From Roseiarcus sp963809245 (GTDB lineage Bacteria > Pseudomonadota > Alphaproteobacteria > Rhizobiales > Beijerinckiaceae), in the NCBI GenBank assembly GCA_963809245.1, contig CAWEIU010000013.1, positions 1 through 64,000 on the forward strand: DNA of 64,000 bases, given 5' to 3'. Under the pieces are notes generated by a model, which was not told where the DNA came from, made no database searches, and saw nothing but the letters and a program-made list of their open reading frames with translations. A program made the translations under genes and the position numbers. Below are positions 10,195-18,563 of this stretch, in pieces (within the stretch, counting starts at the first letter, position 1; each line of letters begins with the position of its first letter).

Positions 10195-11436
10195 TAGTGC
10201 CTCAATTCACTCATATCGAGGGGTATAGGCTTGTGAGTTTGATGCGTGCGTCGTCGGTTGAGAAGTGCCACTCGGCGACGGCGTGATTTTTGTTTCGGTC
10301 GCGGACCCAGGCGGCGACCTCGTCGCTGATTGTCTGCTTGTCGGGGATTCGGCGGTCGAGACATTGCGCGGCGAGGACGCCGAGTTCGGATTCGGCCAAG
10401 TCGAGCCAAGAACCGTGCTTGGGCGTGTAATGCCATTCGAAGCGCTCGACCAGACGCCTGGCCTCGGCGGCGGGAAAGGCTTCGTAGAGCGACGCGGCGG
10501 CGTGGGTGTTGAGATTGTCCTGGACGAGGACGATCGTCTCGGCTTGCGCGAAGTGGACATCGGCCAAGTCTTTCAGAACATGGGCGAAGTCGACGGCGGT
10601 GCGGCGGTCGGTGACCTTGACGTTGCGCCAGCCTTCGAGCGGCGCGAACATCATGAACAGGTTGGCTGTGCCGTTGCGCGTGTACTCGTAGTCGATGCGG
10701 GCCGGGCGCCCCGACTGCATCGCAACGGGCGCGCGCGTTTCGGCGATGAGCTGCTTGGACGTCTCGTCGACGCAAACCACCGGGCGATTGGGATCGCGAG
10801 GCCGCGTATAGACCGCGAGCACGTCCTCCATCGCCGCTACGAACGCGCCGCTGGCCTTGGGCGGGATGACCCAATATTTGCGGCGGTGGGGCTGAAGAGC
10901 GTTTTTTTGAGCACGCGCTGGATCGTGCTGTCGCTGGCGGCCGCGACGATGCCGAACTCCACGACCTTGCTCTCCAACAGCCGCAAGCTCCAGCGCGCGT
11001 ATCCCTCGGGCGGCGTGGAGCAGGCCAGGGCGATCAACCGGGCTTCCTTCTCGCCGTCGAAAATTCGCCGCAGGGAGGGCGCGGAGGGCGCCCTGCGGCT
11101 CAACACCGCCGCGAGCCCGTCCTCCACCCATTGCTTGCGCACCCGGTAGACCATGGAAACGCTGGTCTCCAGAGCCTCGACGATCCGGCTGTCGCTCCAC
11201 CCTTCGCCGTCTTCCGAAACGTCGGCCTTCAACAAGATGCGCGCCTTTAAAAGCCGTTGCGCCGCGCTCTTGCCCTTGCGGATCAGCGCGTCGAGCTCGC
11301 CCCGCTCCTCCGCGCTCAACCGCACCACATACCGCTTCACCGAAGGCACTCTCGCCGCCATGATTTCCTCCATCGCTCCAGCCGCGATGGATAAGGAATC
11401 ATTAATTCCTTTCGCAATTATTGAAGCCAGCCACTA
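10195..11436 (-). mobile_element. IS630-family insertion sequence
   Basis: A 1.24-kb element carrying an IS630-type DDE transposase on the minus strand. Both ends are flanked by TA (10195-10196 and 11435-11436), the target that IS630/Tc1-mariner elements duplicate. The ends read inward as GTGCCTCAATTCA on the left and GTGGCTGGCTTCAAT on the right. They form an imperfect inverted repeat starting with GTG. The coding region fills nearly the whole interval. Family assignment rests on the transposase; the exact ends are inferred from the TA and the imperfect repeats. Confidence 0.8.
10211..11373 (-). CDS. IS630-family transposase, two frames joined at an A7 run
   Basis: The first frame (11373 down to about 10903) encodes the N-terminal helix-turn-helix half and ends in RVLKK. 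The second frame encodes the DDE half: VCVDETSKQ, VLVQDNLNTH and WLDLAESELGVL carry the three acidic residues. The frames meet at CTCAAAAAAACGCTC near 10903-10909. Reading one base back there gives KKNALQPHRRKYW, the usual family sequence. IS630-group elements are known to use frameshifting at A-runs, so this can be a working programmed -1 shift (or RNA polymerase slippage). A lost base in the A-run is the alternative. The downstream half is intact to its stop. Confidence 0.85.
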
Positions 11437-11878
11437 GTCCGCCTTGCAACCCGCAGCTTCGTTCACGATGAGCGCGCACATGAACGCTTGGCGAAGGTCC
11501 TAATCGCCAACACAGCGCTCCGTGAGGGGCAGTGATCTATGCGTCACGTCGCGGCGGAGCGACACGGCGAGTTGAACTCGTTTCCGCGCCTGTCGCCGCT
11601 TCGGCGATGAAGCCCTAGCTTAGTGATCGAGCGGCGATAGCGTCCGAATATACTCAGCGGCGGCGCTGCTGTTAGGCCGCCTCTGAATTTTACGGATGCG
11701 ATCGTGGCGCCGCGCGATGCGATGATAAACAAATCCGAGAGAAGAAAAACACCGAGGCCCTATTTCGGTCGAGGGTCGAACCAGGTTGAGAACCTGTCGC
11801 GGTGCTTGATTTCGTGCGGCCCAAGCTGATGCGGCGACTTCGACGAGCTGGATTCGTGGCACTGGATGCCGAACGACC
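11437..11878. other. Gene-free stretch beside the IS630 element
   Basis: About 440 bases between the IS and the first phage-type remnant. I see no reading frame with family resemblance on either strand, no clear hairpin and no RNA gene. Short ORFs here have the arginine/serine-rich composition of shadow frames. It probably represents degraded flanking DNA of the island. Confidence 0.4.
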
Positions 11879-12262
11879 ATGGACTTTCGCTGTCGGATCC
11901 CGACGGCGACCTCAGATTCGCTCCTCGACGTCCTGCTCAAATTTCGAGAGTGGGCGGGGGAGCACGAGGGGAAACGGCTGACTGTCCGGCCGCTCAAGCA
12001 AGGCCGCACGTTGACGCAGAACGCGTACTACTTCCTCTACTGACGATCATCGCGGATGACACCGGCGACAACGCCGACGACCTCCACGAGTTTTTCAAGA
12101 GGAAGCTTCTGCCGCCGCGCTTCGTCACGGTGCGTGGGGAGGAGATCAAACTTCCCGCATCGACAACGGAGCTATCGACGGTCGAGTTCAGCAGTACCTC
12201 GATAGATCTGCGCCCTGACCAACGTCCGATTACCAGACCCAATTGCGGCAGGTTATCTGCCG
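11879..12262 (+). pseudogene. Phage NinB-like recombination protein, frameshifted
   Basis: From an ATG at 11879 the first frame encodes KFREWAGEHEGKRLTVRP followed by GRTLTQNAYYF, then stops at 12041-12043. The sequence continues in another frame with LLTIIADDTGDNADDLHEFF, KRKLLPPRFVTVRGEE and STTELSTVEFS. Together they match the layout I know of phage/prophage proteins of the NinB type: a basic N-terminus with Q-N-x-x-Y, then an acidic helix and a conserved STTELS-x-x-EF near the end. One frame change near 12040 and a lost C-terminus make it a pseudogene. The NinB assignment is by pattern and could be a related phage protein. Confidence 0.55.
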
Positions 12263-12271
12263 CGCTGAAAT

Positions 12272-12729
12272 ATGGCACTTCTCAATTCCACGACCAAGGT
12301 CGACCCGGACAAAACCGCGGGCGAGATCGCTCGTGCCTCCTCGCACGGCGCATCAGCCGAGATGACCGAATACGACAAAGAGCGCGGCCTCGTGTCAGCC
12401 TCGCATTCAGGGTCACCGTCAACGAACAGAGTATGACCTTCCGCTTGCCGTGCGATTGGAAGTCCGTCTACGCGATCATCACAAGGGAAAGAAAAATCCG
12501 CACTGGGACGAGGCGAGGAAACGAACATGGGTGTCGGATTGGGAGCAGCAGGCGGTCCGCACCGCCTGGCGCATCGTCACAGACTGGGTCGAGGCCGATG
12601 GCGCTGGTCGAGACCCAGATGGTGACGACGCAGCAGGTCTTCCTACCTTACACCGTCATGAGCGACGGTCGCACTTTATCAGAGCACGTCGAAACCATTC
12701 CCGACTTCCTCTTGGGAGACGGCAAATGA
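12272..12729 (+). pseudogene. Conserved phage/mobile-element protein in three frame pieces
   Basis: Protein-like sequence starts at ATG 12272 with ALLNSTTKVDPDKTAGEIA and AEMTEYDKERGLVSA. It moves to a second frame (FRVTVNEQSMTFRLPCDW), then a third (AVRTAWRIVTDWVEA), then back (MALVETQMVTTQQVFLPY), ending at the TGA of 12727-12729. The order matches a protein of about 150 residues that I recall from alphaproteobacterial prophages (N-terminus ALLNYTTKV, middle FRLPCDWR, end AWRI.KDW.EAQ.AL.E). The function is unknown. At least three indels destroy it. It follows the NinB-like remnant in the order expected of a prophage recombination/early region. Confidence 0.55.
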
Positions 12730-12732
12730 CAT

Positions 12733-13116
12733 ATGACCGAACGAAAAACCCAACTCGCCCGGATCATCGACGTCGCTCGATCCGACGGATCGATCGACAA
12801 TTTCCGAGCGATGAACACGCGCCAAATGCTCCGCCTCGCGATGCTGTCTGAAGGCCACCGTCTCCGGCGATCCTTTCAGATCAATCCTGCGCCAAGCTCC
12901 ACCAGCGTCACAGGACATTTATCGGAAGAACTGAATATCGTGCGTTTCGCGCTGACGATGTCGCCAATCGTAGCTGTGAACTGGGCATTTGGCGCCCTCG
13001 GCCATCGGCATTTCTGCAGTGTCCAGGCCGTTTCGCGAGGCGAGCATGGGGCTGACGTCGCGGAGAGCGTCGTACGTCGTGTTATGCACGATGGGAACGA
13101 GCTGGTCACGCGCTAG
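12733..13116 (+). CDS. Doubtful small ORF after the phage remnants
   Basis: The ATG lies 3 bases after the stop of the preceding remnant, in operon-like spacing. The first 50 or so residues (TERKTQLARIIDVARSDGS) look like natural protein. Beyond about 12900 the reading runs antisense to the end of the TIR gene and has no independent support. It may be the N-terminus of a third phage-type gene whose stop was lost, or chance. No family recognised. Confidence 0.25.
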   Translation: MTERKTQLARIIDVARSDGSIDNFRAMNTRQMLRLAMLSEGHRLRRSFQINPAPSSTSVTGHLSEELNIVRFALTMSPIVAVNWAFGALGHRHFCSVQAVSRGEHGADVAESVVRRVMHDGNELVTR

Positions 13117-13664
13117 GAGTACCGAAAGCTCCTTGTCTGCGACGCCCGCTGCTGGGAGGCTCTTCAGCAGCGCAGGGGTCACCAGCACGATCCCGATCCG
13201 CGACTTCGCCAAGCCCTTGTCGATAGCGCGGAGAAACGGCTCGCCGAGGCCAATGTCATTCTCGCTGAACCAGACCGAGACATTCCGTGCCACGAGCAGA
13301 TCGCACAGCTCCTTGGCGACCCCTTGCCGGTCGTCCCACGCGTGGCACAGAAAGATGTGCCGAAGGTCCGGCAGGGACGCTCGCTTCTCGACGGTTTCGC
13401 GGATTGGCGTGAGCGCCCGCACTTCCTCGGGCGTGTAAAACTGAGACGAACCAGCTCCCGACCAGCGTGGCTTTGCGCTGCGACGCGAACCACCGGCGCT
13501 CCCACCGCCACCGCTGCTCCCCGACGAGAGTAAGAAGGTGTGTAGGACGGGGAATAGGACGGGGTGTAAGACGACCGAAAGCCGCGATATCGGGGCCCGC
13601 ACACTGGGCAGTCCGCTCCGCCGCCCCGTATGTGGCCTCTTACTGGGGCTGTGCATCTAGACAT
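12876..13664 (-). pseudogene. TIR-domain protein, frameshifted
   Basis: The core in one frame runs from YTPEEVRALTPIRETVEKR through a TIR domain: HIFLCHAWDDR (strand A/box 1), VSVWFSENDIGLGEPF (box 2), KSRIGIVLVTPALL, then DKELSVLLARDQLVPIV, whose Glu sits where TIR NADases carry the catalytic Glu. The natural N-terminus is in another frame from ATG 13662-13664: SRCTAPVRGH, a CPVC motif and a Tyr/Ser/Pro-rich linker. The frame changes near 13525 in a Gly/Ser-rich stretch. A second change near 12995 moves the C-terminus to AQFTATIGDIVSAKR, ending at 12876. TIR proteins of this layout occur singly in alphaproteobacteria and some act in anti-phage defence; a role here is inference. Two frame breaks suggest it is dead, unless they are sequencing errors. 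Confidence 0.7.
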
Positions 13665-13837
13665 GTTTGTTTCCAATTCTCGGTCATTCACCGCATTCCG
13701 CATCAAACAAGGGCGCTCGAAGCCACCCCTCCGCCATATACAGGCGCATTAGGTAGATGATCCCTGAATATGTCGGTCTGCTTTTTCCGTCAATCCTCCT
13801 TCGTTGACTTTCTGTTCTTAATTTGTTTTCTTCACTG

Positions 13838-14092
13838 ATGATCGAGACCCTCATCGAAGCCCGCAACGCAGGAGTGAAGATCACCGCTCGCTGCGCCTGG
13901 GGCCGGCGCGAGGCGATGAAGACGGTTGCAGCCTGCAAGGAGAGCATCAGGCTCGACCTTGATTCGCTGATCTGGACGAGAGGCGCGGCCTTCCCCGTCT
14001 CGATGTTGGAGAGCCGGTTGAAGTGCCCGCGCTGCGGATCGCGCCGCGTGGTGCTGCTTTTCGATCTGCCGCCGGTGGCGAGGAGAGCGTGA
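13838..14092 (+). CDS. Small zinc-ribbon protein
   Basis: An 84-residue protein beginning IETLIEARNAGVKITARCAW and ending with a CPRCGSRRV half zinc-ribbon and VVLLFDLP. The WTRG motif and the C-terminal CxxC are typical of a small family often found in rhizobial mobile or phage-derived regions. The function is unknown. ATG 13838 was preferred to the ATG at 13823 because similarity begins there; neither has a strong ribosome site. It sits between the TIR remnant and the tRNA gene, so it probably belongs to the island. Confidence 0.55.
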   Translation: MIETLIEARNAGVKITARCAWGRREAMKTVAACKESIRLDLDSLIWTRGAAFPVSMLESRLKCPRCGSRRVVLLFDLPPVARRA

Positions 14093-14174
14093 CGTTGCGT
14101 GGCGTATCGTCTTCGCCAAGTGCCTAGTCGGTGCCTAGGTCTCGCAGATGTGATTGCCTAAGTGAATGAGTTGG

Positions 14175-14251
<77 letters not shown>

Positions 14252-14348
14252 ACATTCTCCCAACACTTTATCGCTCGCCTCATTGGGGTGAGGCGGCGTC
14301 CCTGTGGGCCGGCTCTATAGCCGCAAACCGGAGCGGCCCACAAGAGCC

Positions 14349-14373
14349 GGCGAGCGATTTTTTTTCGCTCGCC
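14349..14373 (-). terminator. Hairpin after the TIGR02300 gene
   Basis: An 8-bp inverted repeat, GGCGAGCG and CGCTCGCC, separated by an A/T-only loop (ATTTTTTTT on the plus strand), just past the stop of the minus-strand TIGR02300 gene. It probably ends that transcript. The poly-T lies in the loop rather than after the stem, so it is not a textbook intrinsic terminator. Confidence 0.45.
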
Positions 14374-14384
14374 CCGAAAAGGGC

Positions 14385-14756
14385 TTACGGCTCCTCGTCC
14401 GGCGCGATGTCGCCGTCGATGAGAGCGCTGACGTCGTCGTCGTCCTCCTCCTCCTCTTCGAGGAAGGCGTCGTCGGCTTCGGTGTCGTCCTCGACGTCGA
14501 TGTCGTCGACGGCCGCTTCGGCGGTCTTCTCTTCGCCCGCCTCGACATCGTCGAGCGAGACCAGCTCGACGCCGGCGGGCTGGGCGGTTTCGTCTTCCTC
14601 ATCCTCGTCCTTGGCGCTCACGCGCTCCGCGCGCGCTGCGACGCCCTGGAAGATCGTGCCGCACTTCGGGCAGACGATCGGTTCCCGGTTGAGGTCGAAA
14701 AACTTGGCGCCGCAGTTCTGACACTGGCGCTTGGATCCGAGCTCGGGTTTAGCCAC
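14385..14756 (-). CDS. TIGR02300 family (FYDLN acid) zinc-ribbon protein
   Basis: A 123-residue cytoplasmic protein found in most Rhizobiales. The N-terminus has the treble-clef/zinc-ribbon pattern CQNCGAKFFDLN then CPKCG; the family signature FYDLN is FFDLN here. The rest is an extremely acidic tail with runs of Asp and Glu (about residues 55-123). The function is unknown. The start is GTG at 14756, with AGGAAA about 9 bases upstream. It is divergent from aroA, as in other Rhizobiales. Confidence 0.9.
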   Translation of the reverse strand: MAKPELGSKRQCQNCGAKFFDLNREPIVCPKCGTIFQGVAARAERVSAKDEDEEDETAQPAGVELVSLDDVEAGEEKTAEAAVDDIDVEDDTEADDAFLEEEEEDDDDVSALIDGDIAPDEEP

Positions 14757-14926
14757 GGCTTACGTTTCCTTAGTCGTTGGCGGCTGCGTTGAAAGCCTCG
14801 GTTAGTCGGCGTCGCCGCCCATGTCAATGCTTTCGGCGAGGCCGGTCGACAGCGCCCGGCGGGGGTGTTAGGAGCCCCTTCTTCGACGCCCCGTCGTGAG
14901 GCGCCGGCATCCAATTGTGAGCCTGC

Positions 14927-16264
14927 ATGTCTTCGATGCCCCCGTCTGCCGCGCAGCCCTTGCAATCCGAGCGCAGCGGCCCGCTCAAGGGCCGTGCGCG
15001 CCCGCCTGGAGACAAGTCGATCTCGCACCGCGCCTTCATCTTCGGCCTGCTTGCAAGGGGCGCGACGCCGATCGAGGGTTTGCTGGAGGGCGACGACGTC
15101 ATGCGCACCGGCGAAGCCTGCAAGGCGCTCGGCGCGCATGTCGAGCGCCTTGGCGAAGGCCGCTGGAAAGTCGAGGGCCCGGGGCTCGGATCGCTCCTCG
15201 AGCCGCGCGACGTTCTCGATTTCGGCAATGCGGGAACCGGCTCCCGGCTGATGATGGGCGTCGTCGGCGGCAACGGCGTGACCGCCACCTTCGACGGCGA
15301 CGCCTCGCTGCGCAAGCGGCCGATGCGACGCATTCTCGATCCGCTCGCGCTGATGGGCGCCGAGGTCGTCGCCCAGGCCGAGGGCGGCCGCTGCCCGATC
15401 ACCTTGAAGGGCGCCAACGAGCCTGCGCCGATCGTCTATCGCACCCCCGTCGCCTCGGCGCAGATCAAGTCGGCGGTGCTGCTCGCCGGCCTCAACGCGC
15501 GCGGCGAGACGACGGTCATCGAGAGCGAAGCCTCGCGCGATCACACCGAGAAGATGCTCGCCCATTTCGGCGCCGAGGTGCGCGTTGCGCCCGAGGGCGA
15601 AGGCCGGCGCATCACCCTCGTCGGGCGGCCGGAGCTGCGGCCGCGCCCGGTCGTCGTGCCCGCCGATCCGTCCTCGGCGGCCTTCCCCATCGTGGCCGCC
15701 TTGATCACGCCGGGCTCGGACGTCGTCGTCGAAGGCGTGATGATGAACCCGCTGCGCATCGGTCTCATCACGACGCTCCTCGAAATGGGCGGCCAGATCG
15801 AGATCCTCGATCGCCGCAACGAAGGCGGCGAAGACGTCGCGGACCTGCGCGTGCGCGGGAGCGAACTGAAGGGCGTCGACGTGCCGAAGGCGCGCGCGCC
15901 TTCGATGATCGACGAATATCCGATCCTCGCCGTAGCGGCGGCTTTCGCCGCGGGCGAGACGCGCATGAACGGCTTGCACGAATTGCGCGTGAAGGAGAGC
16001 GACCGTCTCGCCGCGGTCGCCGCCGGCCTTGCGGCGGCCGGCGTCGCGCACGAGATCGTCGGCGACGACCTCCTGGTGCGCGGGGGCGAAGTGGCGGGAG
16101 GCGGCGTCGTCGCCACCCATCTCGATCACCGCATCGCGATGAGCTTCCTCGTCATGGGGCTGGCGTCGCGTGCGCCGATGGGCGTCGACGATGCGTCGAT
16201 GATCGCGACGAGCTTCCCCAATTTCCGCGCGCTGATGGAGGGGCTCGGCGCGAAATTCGCGTGA
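14927..16264 (+). CDS. aroA: 3-phosphoshikimate 1-carboxyvinyltransferase (EPSP synthase), class II
   Basis: Transfers enolpyruvate from PEP to shikimate 3-phosphate, the sixth step of the shikimate pathway, in the cytoplasm. 445 residues, full length. Motifs visible: PGDKSISHR near residue 28, GNAGTGSRL, SAQIKSAVLLAGLN, DPSSAAFP and KESDRL. The forms SAQIK and SSAAFP are those of class II enzymes (the Agrobacterium CP4 type), which are naturally less sensitive to glyphosate. A second ATG three codons downstream is possible. In many Rhizobiales it is followed by cmk and rpsA; here a palindromic repeat and a convergent gene follow. Confidence 0.96.
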   Translation: MSSMPPSAAQPLQSERSGPLKGRARPPGDKSISHRAFIFGLLARGATPIEGLLEGDDVMRTGEACKALGAHVERLGEGRWKVEGPGLGSLLEPRDVLDFGNAGTGSRLMMGVVGGNGVTATFDGDASLRKRPMRRILDPLALMGAEVVAQAEGGRCPITLKGANEPAPIVYRTPVASAQIKSAVLLAGLNARGETTVIESEASRDHTEKMLAHFGAEVRVAPEGEGRRITLVGRPELRPRPVVVPADPSSAAFPIVAALITPGSDVVVEGVMMNPLRIGLITTLLEMGGQIEILDRRNEGGEDVADLRVRGSELKGVDVPKARAPSMIDEYPILAVAAAFAAGETRMNGLHELRVKESDRLAAVAAGLAAAGVAHEIVGDDLLVRGGEVAGGGVVATHLDHRIAMSFLVMGLASRAPMGVDDASMIATSFPNFRALMEGLGAKFA

Positions 16265-16288
16265 GGCTTTCTGAGTTCACATCGCATT

Positions 16289-16358
16289 CGTCATCGCGAG
16301 CCTCATGAGCGACGAAGCGATCCATCCGATGGATTGCTTCGCTGCGCTCGCAATGACG
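16289..16358. repeat. Palindromic intergenic repeat, family A copy 1
   Basis: An inverted repeat whose right half reads TGGATTGCTTCGCTGCGCTC then GCAATGACG and whose left half is its degenerate complement (CGTCATCGCGAG...GAAGCGATCCA). The same sequence recurs at 34412-34516 and 40389-40478. It lies between the convergent aroA and polyprenyl synthase genes and may act as a shared transcription end. Confidence 0.75.
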
Positions 16359-16385
16359 GAGTTGGTCGAGATAGTCGCAAACGCG

Positions 16386-17399
16386 TCAGTGGACCCGCTG
16401 CACCGCGAAATCGACCGCGTCGAGCAGCGCGTGCTTCCAGTGCGAGGACGGAAAGAGTTCGAGCGCGTCGCGCGCCATCGCGCCGTAGTGACGGGCGCGC
16501 TCGATCGTATCCTCCAGCGCACGGTGCTTCTTCATGAGCGTCAGGGCGGTTTCGAGGTCGCCGTCGACGATCTCGCCGCGCTCCAGCGTGCGCCGCCAGA
16601 ATTCGCGATCCTCCGTCGAGCCGCGGCGAAACGACAGCACGACCGGCAGCGTGATCTTGCCTTCGCGGAAGTCGTCGCCGACGTTCTTGCCGAGCTTGGA
16701 GGCGGCGCCGCCGTAATCGAGCGCGTCGTCGATCAACTGGAACGCGACGCCGAGATTGGCGCCGTAGCCGCGGCACGCCTCGATCTCCGCCTTGCCGCGT
16801 TGCGCGAGAATAGGGCCGACTTCGCACGCCGCGGCGAACAGTGCCGCCGTCTTGGCGCGGATCACGGCGAGATAGGCGTCCTCCGTCGTCGCCGTGTCCT
16901 TGGCGGCGGAGAGCTGCATCACCTCGCCCTCGGCGATCACCGCCGCCGCGCTCGACAGCACGTCGAGACAGGCGAGCGAGCCGACCTCGACCATCATCTT
17001 GAACGCCTGGCCGAGCAGGAAGTCGCCGACCAGCACGCTTGCCTCGTTGCCCCACAGCACGCGCGCCGCCGCTTTGCCGCGACGCAGATCGCTTTCGTCG
17101 ACCACGTCGTCGTGCAGCAGCGTCGCTGTGTGCATGAATTCGACGGCGGCGGCGAGCTTGATATGGCCTTCCCCGCGATAGTCGCAAAGGCCCGACGAGG
17201 CGAGCGTCAAGATCGGCCTGAGGCGTTTGCCACCCGAGGAGATGAGGTGGTTGGCGACCTCCGGGATCATCGCCACATCCGAGCCCGTCCGCGACAAGAT
17301 CGTCTGATTGACGAGCCCCATGTCGCCCGAAACCAACGTAATCAAACGCTCGATGAGCCTATCCGGCGACTTCTCTTCGAGCGGAACGACAATTCCCAC
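16386..17399 (-). CDS. Polyprenyl diphosphate synthase (ubiquinone side chain)
   Basis: A trans-isoprenyl diphosphate synthase of 337 residues that extends farnesyl diphosphate with isopentenyl diphosphate, probably to the octa- or decaprenyl length used for ubiquinone. The first Asp-rich motif is LLHDDVVDESD, the second is QLIDDALDY, and GGKRLRP lies near residue 50. Length and motifs fit the IspB/DdsA group; chain length cannot be read from the sequence. The start is taken as GTG 17399 (GIVVPLE follows), preceded by AAGGGAAG; the longer frame upstream is antisense to the DUF2007 gene. Divergent from the DUF2007 gene. Confidence 0.92.
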   Translation of the reverse strand: MGIVVPLEEKSPDRLIERLITLVSGDMGLVNQTILSRTGSDVAMIPEVANHLISSGGKRLRPILTLASSGLCDYRGEGHIKLAAAVEFMHTATLLHDDVVDESDLRRGKAAARVLWGNEASVLVGDFLLGQAFKMMVEVGSLACLDVLSSAAAVIAEGEVMQLSAAKDTATTEDAYLAVIRAKTAALFAAACEVGPILAQRGKAEIEACRGYGANLGVAFQLIDDALDYGGAASKLGKNVGDDFREGKITLPVVLSFRRGSTEDREFWRRTLERGEIVDGDLETALTLMKKHRALEDTIERARHYGAMARDALELFPSSHWKHALLDAVDFAVQRVH

Positions 17400-17502
17400 G
17401 GACGCTTCCCTTGCCAGAGCGCAGCCTGGCGACCATAAAGACGCCCTGGCGAGCCGGCAAGGGCGGCGCCGCGTGGAAAAGCTCACGAGATGGAGACTTA
17501 AC

Positions 17503-17727
17503 TTGGTCGAACTCGTGCGCACCAACGATCTCGTGTTGATCTCCGTGATCGAAACGCTTCTCACCGCGGCCGGCGTTGCTTTCTTTGTCGCCGACCAACA
17601 CATGAGCGCGGTCGAAGGCTCGCTCGGTTTTTTGCCGCGGCGCATCCTCGTCGACGCGGACCAGCACGAACGGGCGCGCCGGCTGATGCGCGAGGCGGGA
17701 CTTTCCGGCGAGTTGCGCAATGGCTGA
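17503..17727 (+). CDS. DUF2007 domain protein
   Basis: A 74-residue protein: VELVRTNDLVLISVIETLL, then a central FFVADQHMSAVEG and PRRILVDADQHERARRLM. This is the whole DUF2007 domain (putative signal-transducing/PII-like fold, function unknown). The start is TTG 17503, with GGAG about 8 bases upstream; the frame extends further upstream but only through sequence antisense to the polyprenyl synthase leader. It overlaps the next gene by 8 bases, so the two are translationally coupled. This pairing next to a polyprenyl synthase is common in Rhizobiales. Confidence 0.85.
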   Translation: MVELVRTNDLVLISVIETLLTAAGVAFFVADQHMSAVEGSLGFLPRRILVDADQHERARRLMREAGLSGELRNG

Positions 17728-18499
17728 AGCGGCTGGCGCCGAGACCAGCCTCGACGCGATCTTCGGCGGAAGATTGAAGCTGCGCCAGCTCGCCTCCGGC
17801 CACCGCGTCGGAGCCGACGCGGTGCTGCTCGCCGCCGCGGCTGGCCCGGCGGCGCGGCGTCTCGTTGACGTCGGCGCCGGCGCCGGCGCGGTTGGTCTAG
17901 CGCTTTTGCAACGCTGGCCCGAGGCGAGCGGCGCCCTGGTCGAACTCGACGCCGACCTCGCGGCGCTGGCGCAGGACAACGCGAGCCTGAACGGGCTCGC
18001 TTCGCGCGCGCACATCGCCGCGCTCGACGCGCTCGACGCCCGCGCGCGGCGCGACGCCGGCCTCGCCGACGGCAAAGCCGATCTCGTCGTCACCAACCCG
18101 CCGTTCTTCGAAGCCGGAACCGTGCGGGTCTCGCCGGACGCCCGCAAGGCGCGCGCCCATGTCGCCGCGGCGCGCGACGGCGGCTCGGCGCTTGAGGCCT
18201 GGATCGTCGCCAGCCTCGCTTTGCTGGCGCCAGGTGGGCGCTTCGTGATGATCCACCGCGCCGACGCGCTTGGCGCGATCTTGGCCGCGGTCGGGCGCCG
18301 GCTCGGGGGAGTAGCGCTCCTGCCCGTCCATCCCAAGGCGGAGCAGAGCGCGCACCGGCTGCTGATCTCGGGCGTCAAAGGTTCGAGGGCGCCGCTGCGC
18401 ATCGCCCCGCCACTGGTGCTGCACGAGGCTTCTGGCGCCTTCACGGAGCGCGCCGAGGCCATTCACCGCGGCGAAGCGACGATCGACTGGCCCGCGTGA
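17720..18499 (+). CDS. TrmN6-like tRNA/N6-adenine methyltransferase
   Basis: A 259-residue class I SAM-dependent methyltransferase of the MTS (methyltransferase small) group, related to E. coli YfiC/TrmN6, which methylates A37 of tRNA-Val. Visible: LVDVGAGAGAVGL (SAM-binding loop, about 47-60), an acidic VELDADL and the catalytic VVTNPPFFEAGTVR motif. It lies between DUF2007 and glyQ on the same strand. The methyltransferase class is sure; the exact substrate (tRNA1-Val A37) is inferred from the closest family. Confidence 0.85.
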   Translation: MAEAAGAETSLDAIFGGRLKLRQLASGHRVGADAVLLAAAAGPAARRLVDVGAGAGAVGLALLQRWPEASGALVELDADLAALAQDNASLNGLASRAHIAALDALDARARRDAGLADGKADLVVTNPPFFEAGTVRVSPDARKARAHVAAARDGGSALEAWIVASLALLAPGGRFVMIHRADALGAILAAVGRRLGGVALLPVHPKAEQSAHRLLISGVKGSRAPLRIAPPLVLHEASGAFTERAEAIHRGEATIDWPA

Positions 18500-18563
18500 T
18501 TGACCGGGGCGAGCGCCGTCTCTAGGGTCCGCCGCGAACCACCACATTTCGGATCCAGAATCC

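Noticed and set aside
10265..11149. 294-residue frame antisense to the IS630 transposase
   Set aside because: The DDE residues and conserved order are on the minus strand.
16305..17438. 377-residue plus-strand frame opposite the polyprenyl synthase
   Set aside because: Exact antisense of the synthase; no conserved motif.
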